From the NCBI GenBank assembly GCA_036337765.1, contig JAYZDP010000181.1, positions 1-9,721 of the forward strand: a stretch of 9,721 nt of DNA, written 5' to 3'. Position numbers and translations under genes: made by a program. The notes under the pieces were generated by a model. The model was not told the DNA's origin, made no database searches, and saw only the letters and a list, made by a program, of their open reading frames with translations. Shown one piece after another: positions 5,960 through 9,721 of the stretch. The DNA comes from JAYZDP01 sp036337765. Its GTDB lineage: Bacteria; Acidobacteriota; Thermoanaerobaculia; Multivoradales; Multivoraceae. How positions within the stretch are numbered: position 1 is the stretch's first letter; each line of letters starts with the position of its first letter.

Positions 5960-6852
5960 TCTTGGTAGGGTCGGATGAGCAGGCCAAGCGCCGCCAGCGT
6001 GCCCTTCGGTACCAGCGAGAAGTCGGTCACGAGGGCGCTCGACAGTGCTTGCTGACACGAGCAATCACAGGCGCGATCCGCCGCCACCGCCGGGATGAGT
6101 GCGCCCAATAGATCCTGGGCGGCCTCGGCGTTAGCGTGAAGAGTTCCCATCACCTGCTCGACCGTCACAGCTTCTTCATCGACCTTCCAACAGTCGTAGT
6201 CGGTCACCATTGCCAGGCAGACGAAGCAGATCTCGGCCTCGCGGGCGAGCTTGGCCTCCTGTAGCTGGGTCATGCCGATGATGTCCGCACCGCGACTGCG
6301 ATAGGTCTCCGACTCTGCCCGGGTCGAAAACTGGGGTCCTTCCATGCAAACGTACGGGCCGCCGACCTGGTGTGCGACCGCCTGCTGCTCCAGCAGTCTG
6401 GCCACCGTGGCGGTCAGATCCGGACAGGTCGGGTCGGCCATCGAAACATGGGCGACGAGGCCGTTGCCGAAGAATGTGTCGCGCCGGTGGCGGGTACGGT
6501 CGTAGAACTGATCTGGCACGACCACGCACGACGGTGCGAGTCCTTCTTTGAGGGAGCCAACCGCGCTGACCGAGATCAGGCGCGAAACACCAAGGCTTTT
6601 GAAGCCGTAGATGTTTGCCCGGTAGTTGAGCTCCGAAGGCAGCAGCCGATGGCCGCGGCCGTGCCGTGGCAGAAAGGCCACCGCAACCCCGTCGAGCTCT
6701 CCCAGCGCGTAGGCGTCGGACGGGGCGCCGAACGGCGTTTCGATCGTACGCTCTTCCTGGATCTCGAGGCCTGCCATCGCATAAAGCCCGGTGCCGCCGA
6801 CCACCCCGATCCTGTCGACTCGACTCATGCCGTCACCCATCTGGTCACCCAC
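5956..6852 (-). CDS. mtnP: S-methyl-5'-thioadenosine phosphorylase (MTAP/PNP family)
   Basis: MtnP phosphorolyses methylthioadenosine, the by-product of SAM-dependent polyamine and homoserine-lactone chemistry, into adenine and methylthioribose 1-phosphate. Features (298-residue numbering) are IGVVGGTGLY (15-24, phosphate loop), RHGRGHRLLPSELNYRANI (63-81), SAVGSLKEG (96-104), EGPQFSTRAE (171-180), GMTQLQEAKLARE (193-205) and ATP-independent adenine-site TDYDCWK (217-223), which strongly resembles human MTAP. A CDCSC cluster lies at 262-266. The GTG at 6852 has GAGG 6 nt upstream and overlaps the dehydrogenase stop by 8 nt. ATGs at 6840 and 6828 are alternatives, the latter giving MSRVDRIGVVGG, close to typical family starts. 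Its stop overlaps pcm by 4 nt. A related purine nucleoside phosphorylase activity cannot be excluded, but the TDYDCWK motif favours MTA. Confidence 0.92.
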   Translation of the reverse strand: MGDQMGDGMSRVDRIGVVGGTGLYAMAGLEIQEERTIETPFGAPSDAYALGELDGVAVAFLPRHGRGHRLLPSELNYRANIYGFKSLGVSRLISVSAVGSLKEGLAPSCVVVPDQFYDRTRHRRDTFFGNGLVAHVSMADPTCPDLTATVARLLEQQAVAHQVGGPYVCMEGPQFSTRAESETYRSRGADIIGMTQLQEAKLAREAEICFVCLAMVTDYDCWKVDEEAVTVEQVMGTLHANAEAAQDLLGALIPAVAADRACDCSCQQALSSALVTDFSLVPKGTLAALGLLIRPYQE

Positions 6853-7774
6853 CCAGGGCCTCGCTCACGACGTCGAGCGCGCAGGCGAGTGCCGCCCGCC
6901 CATCGACGCCGGTGACGTAGCGGTCCCCACCTGCGCGGCACGCTGAGGCGAAAGCTTCGAGCTCACGCCGTAGCGGTTCCGCCTGTTCGATCTCCACCTG
7001 CATCCCTCCGATCTGACGTGACCCGTCGGCCTCCGACTGTTCGAGCCGAAAGCCCTTGAGAGTCTGGGCCTGATAGTCGAGAGAGTAGTACGCGTCGCTG
7101 GAAAAGATCCGCAGCTCACGTACGCGCTGCGCCGACACCCGCGAGGCCGTCAGGTTCGCAACACAGCCCGACGCGAGTGCGATGCGCGCATTGGCGATGT
7201 CGATACGCTCCGACAGCACGTCGACTCCGACCGAGCGCACCTCAGTGACGCAACTCTGATCGAGCGCCTGCAGGATCTGGATATCGTGAATCATCAGATC
7301 GAGGACGACGTCGATGTCGAGGCTGCGCTGGGTGAATATCGACAGCCGCTGGATCTCGAGAAAGCGTGGAGATTCGACCCTCGCCAGAAGGGCCTGCACC
7401 GCGGGGTTGTAAAACTCGACATGACCGACCGCCACCACCCGATCTCCCGCTGCCTCGAGCAGTCGGTCAGCCGAATCGACACTGTCGGCAATCGGCTTTT
7501 CCACCATCACGTGCACACCACCTTCGAGCAGCGGGCCGGCAACCTCCTCGTGATGGAGCGTCGGTACGGCCACGACCATGGCCTCGACCTCGCTCGCCAG
7601 ATCGGCCGTTGCCTCGAAGCGAGTGGCACCAAACTCCCCGGCGACGGCTCGGGCAACCTCAACGTCCGCGTCGTGGATGCCGACCAGTTCGACCCCGTCG
7701 AGCTCGCTCAGAATCCGGACGTGGTGTCGGCCGAGGGCACCCGTTCCGGTGACGCCAATGCGAAGAGGGTCCAC
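6845..7774 (-). CDS. Gfo/Idh/MocA family oxidoreductase in lipid A gene cluster (possible UDP-GlcNAc 3-dehydrogenase, GnnA-like)
   Basis: The 309-residue protein has an N-terminal Rossmann fold with GTGALG (10-15) for NAD(P) and MVEKPIA (90-96), where Lys93 is the conserved lysine of the family. GHVEFYNPAV (117-126) follows. The catalytic segment DLMIHDIQIL (159-168) supplies Asp and His in place of the usual GGxxxDxxxH. The start is GTG, 11 nt after the lpxA stop. Members of this family are found beside lpxA in several Gram-negative groups. In Acidithiobacillus ferrooxidans, GnnA of this kind oxidises the 3-OH of UDP-GlcNAc, and a transaminase, GnnB, then makes the 3-amino sugar used by LpxA. 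No GnnB-like gene is visible here, so the substrate is inferred from neighbourhood only. The family assignment is firm and the reaction is not. It overlaps mtnP by 8 nt. Confidence 0.85.
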   Translation of the reverse strand: MDPLRIGVTGTGALGRHHVRILSELDGVELVGIHDADVEVARAVAGEFGATRFEATADLASEVEAMVVAVPTLHHEEVAGPLLEGGVHVMVEKPIADSVDSADRLLEAAGDRVVAVGHVEFYNPAVQALLARVESPRFLEIQRLSIFTQRSLDIDVVLDLMIHDIQILQALDQSCVTEVRSVGVDVLSERIDIANARIALASGCVANLTASRVSAQRVRELRIFSSDAYYSLDYQAQTLKGFRLEQSEADGSRQIGGMQVEIEQAEPLRRELEAFASACRAGGDRYVTGVDGRAALACALDVVSEALGG

Positions 7775-7785
7775 AGGTGGTCGAC

Positions 7786-8610
7786 CTAGTCGCTCGCAGC
7801 CTCGCCGGCGCCACGGTTACCACGCCGTTGCGCCCGGATCACTCCGCGCTCGCTGGAGGAGACGAAATCAACCAGGTCCTGAACCTCGGCGCTCATGTCG
7901 TCCTCTTGCTCCAATGCTTCCAACGCCTGAGAGGTATTCTTTCCGGAGCGGAGGAGGACGCGGAACGCGTCGCTGATAGCTCGGATCTGTTCTTTCGAGA
8001 ATCCTTTGCGTTCGAGGCCGACGGAGTTGACACCGTAGCACTGCGGTTTCTGGCCCGTGGTCTGAGCGAACGGCAGCGCATCCTTGGTAATGACCGAGTA
8101 ACCGCCGATGTACGCGTGGCGACCGACCCGGCAGAACTGGTGCACCGAGCAAAAGGCCGAGATCGTGACGTCGTCGCCCACGGCCACATGGCCGGCGAGA
8201 GTCGCCGCATTGCTAAACACGCAGCGACTCCCGACCTGAGAGTCGTGACCAACGTGGGTATAGGCCATGAACAGGTTGTCATTACCGATTCGCGTGGTAC
8301 CCCCACCGAAGGCCGTGCCACGGTTTAGCGTCGAGAACTCACGAATCGAGTTGCGGGCTCCGATCTCGAGCCAGCTCTCCTCGCCCTCGTACTTGAGATC
8401 CTGGGGGTCGAACCCGACGCATGCCATGGGAAAGATCACGTTCTCCGGGCCGATCCGGGTAAGCCCCTGAATCTGAGCCTGGGCACCGACCTCTGTATCG
8501 GCGCCGATTTCTACCCCGGCGCGGATCACGGCGCCGGCACCGACGCGAACGCTGCTGTCCAGCAGTGCCGCCGCGTCCACCTGTGCCGTTGGATGGATCA
8601 GCCCGGCCAT
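7786..8610 (-). CDS. lpxA: Acyl-ACP--UDP-N-acetylglucosamine O-acyltransferase LpxA
   Basis: LpxA catalyses the first step of lipid A synthesis, moving a 3-hydroxyacyl chain from ACP to the 3-position of UDP-GlcNAc in the cytoplasm. The 274 residues start with repeated hexapeptides (IHPTAQVDAAALLDSSVRVG) that form a left-handed beta helix. Family marks are FDPQDLKYEGE (67-77), GDDVTI-type coils, AYTHVGHDSQVG (116-127) with the catalytic His at 122 (E. coli His125), VHQFCRVG (156-163) and YGVNSVGLERKGFSKE (192-207). The C-terminal helices hold the RSGKNTSQALE segment. The residue matching the E. coli acyl-length ruler Gly173 is Gly170. The ATG start lies inside the fabZ end (13-nt overlap) and has no strong Shine-Dalgarno, which suggests coupling. 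The stop is TAG. Confidence 0.97.
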   Translation of the reverse strand: MAGLIHPTAQVDAAALLDSSVRVGAGAVIRAGVEIGADTEVGAQAQIQGLTRIGPENVIFPMACVGFDPQDLKYEGEESWLEIGARNSIREFSTLNRGTAFGGGTTRIGNDNLFMAYTHVGHDSQVGSRCVFSNAATLAGHVAVGDDVTISAFCSVHQFCRVGRHAYIGGYSVITKDALPFAQTTGQKPQCYGVNSVGLERKGFSKEQIRAISDAFRVLLRSGKNTSQALEALEQEDDMSAEVQDLVDFVSSSERGVIRAQRRGNRGAGEAASD

Positions 8611-9080
8611 GACGAGGCGCCCGGCACGTCCGCGCGATCAACCATCGACGACATACAAATGGCTTCGGCGGCCACCTCTCCATCCACCAGCGCCCTGCCC
8701 GAAAGACGACACGTCGTGGCCCGCATGCGCAACACCTCGACCTCGTATCGCAACTGATCCCCTGGCACCACGGGCCGGCGAAAGCGCGCCTTTTCGATCG
8801 ACATGAAGTAGAGCAGCTTGTTCTCGCGATGCTCGATGTCGTGAAGCAGCAGAATGCCACCTGCCTGGGCCATCCCCTCCACGATCAGAACTCCCGGCAT
8901 CACGGGCTGACTGGGAAAGTGCCCCTGAAAGAAGCCCTCGTTCGCGGTCACGCTCTTGGTCGCAACAATCGATTTCTCGGGATCGATAGACAGCACCCGG
9001 TCCACCAGCAGCATCGGGTAGCGATGCGGCAGCACCGACTGGATCCAACGAACGTCTCTGGGGCCGACGGGATCGCTCAA
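8598..9080 (-). CDS. fabZ: (3R)-hydroxyacyl-[acyl-carrier-protein] dehydratase FabZ
   Basis: FabZ removes water from 3-hydroxyacyl-ACP in the fatty-acid elongation cycle. It competes with LpxA for hydroxyacyl-ACP, so its pairing with lpxA balances phospholipid against lipid A. The 160-residue hot-dog-fold protein has LPHRYPMLLVDRV (17-29), the catalytic GHFP with His54, PVMPGVLIVEGMAQAGG (59-75) with catalytic Glu68, and YFMSIEKARFRRPVVPGD (91-108). The start is TTG at 9080, chosen because GAGGG (9086-9090) lies 5 nt upstream and the length before PHRYP matches the family. It begins 14 nt after skp. The position between skp and lpxA is where E. coli has lpxD as well, and lpxD is absent here. 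Confidence 0.96.
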   Translation of the reverse strand: MSDPVGPRDVRWIQSVLPHRYPMLLVDRVLSIDPEKSIVATKSVTANEGFFQGHFPSQPVMPGVLIVEGMAQAGGILLLHDIEHRENKLLYFMSIEKARFRRPVVPGDQLRYEVEVLRMRATTCRLSGRALVDGEVAAEAICMSSMVDRADVPGASSWPG

Positions 9081-9085
9081 CAGCG

Positions 9086-9090
9086 CCCTC
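9086..9090 (-). promoter_or_regulatory. Shine-Dalgarno site of fabZ
   Basis: The minus strand reads GAGGG with a 5-nt spacer (CGCTG) to the TTG start. It supports initiation at this uncommon codon. The whole skp-fabZ intergenic spacer is 14 nt, leaving no room for a promoter. Confidence 0.55.
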
Positions 9091-9094
9091 GGCC

Positions 9095-9634
9095 TCAGCC
9101 GTCGGACTGGGAGTCAAGGCGCTGAATGACGAGGTCGGTGATGTCGACAACCTCGCTGGCGTAGACCAGGCCGCTCTGGAACTTGTTGAAGATCATCGTG
9201 TAGCCGAACTCCTGTCCGACAGCGTTGATGACTGGAAAGACCTGGTCCTCGACCGCTTTGATGTCCTCATCGCGGCGATTCTGGAGCTCCCGATTGGCGT
9301 CTTCCTGCGCGCGCGTGAAGGCGCGGCCTCGATCCTCGATCTGGGCCTGGAGCTCGGCCAGCTTGTCCTCGGCGAGCGACAGCCGACCCTCTTGAAATCG
9401 GTTCTGCATCTCGACGATCTCGTCGTTCAGCACTTTGAGTTGGGCCGCGCGATCGGCCTGGAACTTCTCGAGATCCTCGAGCACGGCCTTGCCACGGGCC
9501 GAGTCCGTCATGATCCTGTTGACGTCGATCACGCCAAGCTTCTGGGTGTTCTGTGCAGCTGCCGGAAGGCAGACTAGGGCCGTGAGCACGACCCCGCACA
9601 CAAGTCTTCTGTTCATCGTACGGGAAGAATACAT
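9095..9634 (-). CDS. skp: Skp/OmpH family periplasmic chaperone
   Basis: Skp binds unfolded outer-membrane proteins in the periplasm and escorts them to the BAM complex. The 179-residue product has a signal peptide (MNRR, hydrophobic LVCGVVLTALVCL, likely cleavage after PAAA, about residue 27). A short beta strand follows (KLGVIDVNRIM, 32-42), the OmpH-family start of the mature domain. The middle, about 47-130, is rich in Glu, Gln, Arg and Leu and forms the long paired helices of the tentacles (for example LAELQAQIEDRGRAFTRAQ). The C-terminal return strand and helix hold YTMIFNKFQSGLVYAS and DITDLVIQRL. The ATG at 9634 has GGAG (9642-9645) 7 nt upstream; a second ATG at 9616 lacks one. It follows bamA by 25 nt, the standard order. 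Confidence 0.93.
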   Translation of the reverse strand: MYSSRTMNRRLVCGVVLTALVCLPAAAQNTQKLGVIDVNRIMTDSARGKAVLEDLEKFQADRAAQLKVLNDEIVEMQNRFQEGRLSLAEDKLAELQAQIEDRGRAFTRAQEDANRELQNRRDEDIKAVEDQVFPVINAVGQEFGYTMIFNKFQSGLVYASEVVDITDLVIQRLDSQSDG

Positions 9635-9655
9635 CGTCTATCTCCGGAATGCCGC

Positions 9656-9672
9656 GACCTCAGAACGAGGTC
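9656..9672 (-). repeat. Perfect short inverted repeat over the bamA stop codon
   Basis: On the minus strand GACCTC and GAGGTC form a 6-bp stem around a 5-nt loop (GTTCT), and the bamA TGA lies at the loop/stem boundary. No U-run follows, so it is not a classical intrinsic terminator. It could be an RNA-processing or attenuation element between bamA and skp, or a chance repeat. Confidence 0.45.
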
Positions 9673-9721
9673 CCGATCGAGAAATCGAAGCTCTTGAAGC
9701 GCTCGTCATCAAAGAATGGCA
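9660..9721 (-). CDS. bamA: Outer membrane protein assembly factor BamA, C-terminal end (partial)
   Basis: Only the last 19 complete codons before the TGA stop are in the window; the rest lies beyond position 9721. They read PFFDDERFKSFDFSIGTSF. The alternating hydrophobic pattern ending in phenylalanine (FDFSIGTSF) is the beta-signal of the last barrel strand, and FSIGTxF is a characteristic BamA ending. The gene directly before skp is bamA in a very wide range of Gram-negative bacteria, which supports the call. BamA is the central beta-barrel of the complex that inserts outer-membrane proteins. Another Omp85-family member cannot be strictly excluded from so short a piece. Confidence 0.85.
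   Translation of the reverse strand, partial: PFFDDERFKSFDFSIGTSF

Noticed and set aside
5960..6064. 35-codon N-terminal extension of pcm
   Set aside because: It would overlap mtnP by 109 nt and make the protein longer than the family. The GTG at 5959 overlaps the mtnP stop by 4 nt and fits the usual length.
7775..7800. Palindromic GGTCGACC near the start of the dehydrogenase gene
   Set aside because: An 8-nt palindrome in an 11-nt spacer and start region; no operator-like symmetry extends beyond it and no promoter surrounds it.
9090..9101. Short hairpin CGGC-TGAG-GCCG at the skp stop
   Set aside because: Only a 4-bp stem and no U-run, expected by chance at this GC content.
1..9721. CRISPR arrays, insertion sequences, phage genes, toxin-antitoxin or defence systems
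   Set aside because: Searched by eye on both strands. There are no spaced direct repeats, no transposase motifs, and no coding space left outside the listed housekeeping genes.

Overview
The window is a compact, high-GC stretch of a Gram-negative bacterial chromosome in which every supported gene lies on the minus strand. Transcription therefore runs from position 9721 towards position 1. The presence of BamA, Skp, FabZ and LpxA shows an outer membrane with lipid A. The gene order resembles the bamA-skp-lpxD-fabZ-lpxA block of proteobacteria, but lpxD is absent and a Gfo/Idh/MocA oxidoreductase follows lpxA, as in several delta-proteobacteria-like and acidobacterial lineages. I would place the organism in that broad group (Myxococcota, Desulfobacterota or a relative) with low confidence, and cannot name a genus.

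Layout in transcription order: (1) Envelope block: the 3' end of bamA, then skp, fabZ (TTG start), lpxA and a Gfo/Idh/MocA dehydrogenase. (2) Adenine and SAM by-product salvage and protein repair: mtnP, pcm and apt. (3) A tRNA-Arg(CCT) gene with encoded CCA. (4) A membrane-anchored TPR protein starting 19 nt after the tRNA. (5) A thymidine/pyrimidine-nucleoside phosphorylase, the two-domain CinA and the RNA 2',3'-cyclic phosphodiesterase ThpR. (6) Phospholipid entry: plsY and the 5' end of gpsA, which runs off the window.

The genes are packed with almost no spacers. Four junctions are 4-nt stop/start overlaps (mtnP/pcm, deoA/cinA, cinA/thpR, plsY/gpsA) and three more are short overlaps of 8 to 13 nt. 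Many starts are GTG or TTG. This points to operons with translational coupling. Functionally, envelope lipid genes (fabZ, lpxA, plsY, gpsA) sit at both ends, and the middle is rich in enzymes that recycle nucleosides, nucleobases and nucleotide by-products (MtnP, Apt, nucleoside phosphorylase, CinA, ThpR).

No mobile element, CRISPR array, phage gene, defence system or unknown large protein is visible. This is mostly a housekeeping region. The points worth a second look are the missing lpxD, the GnnA-like dehydrogenase next to lpxA, the mtnP-pcm-apt grouping, a nucleoside phosphorylase with a changed signature motif, and a hairpin over the bamA stop codon. The longest stretch without a gene is about 40 nt (4743-4782).
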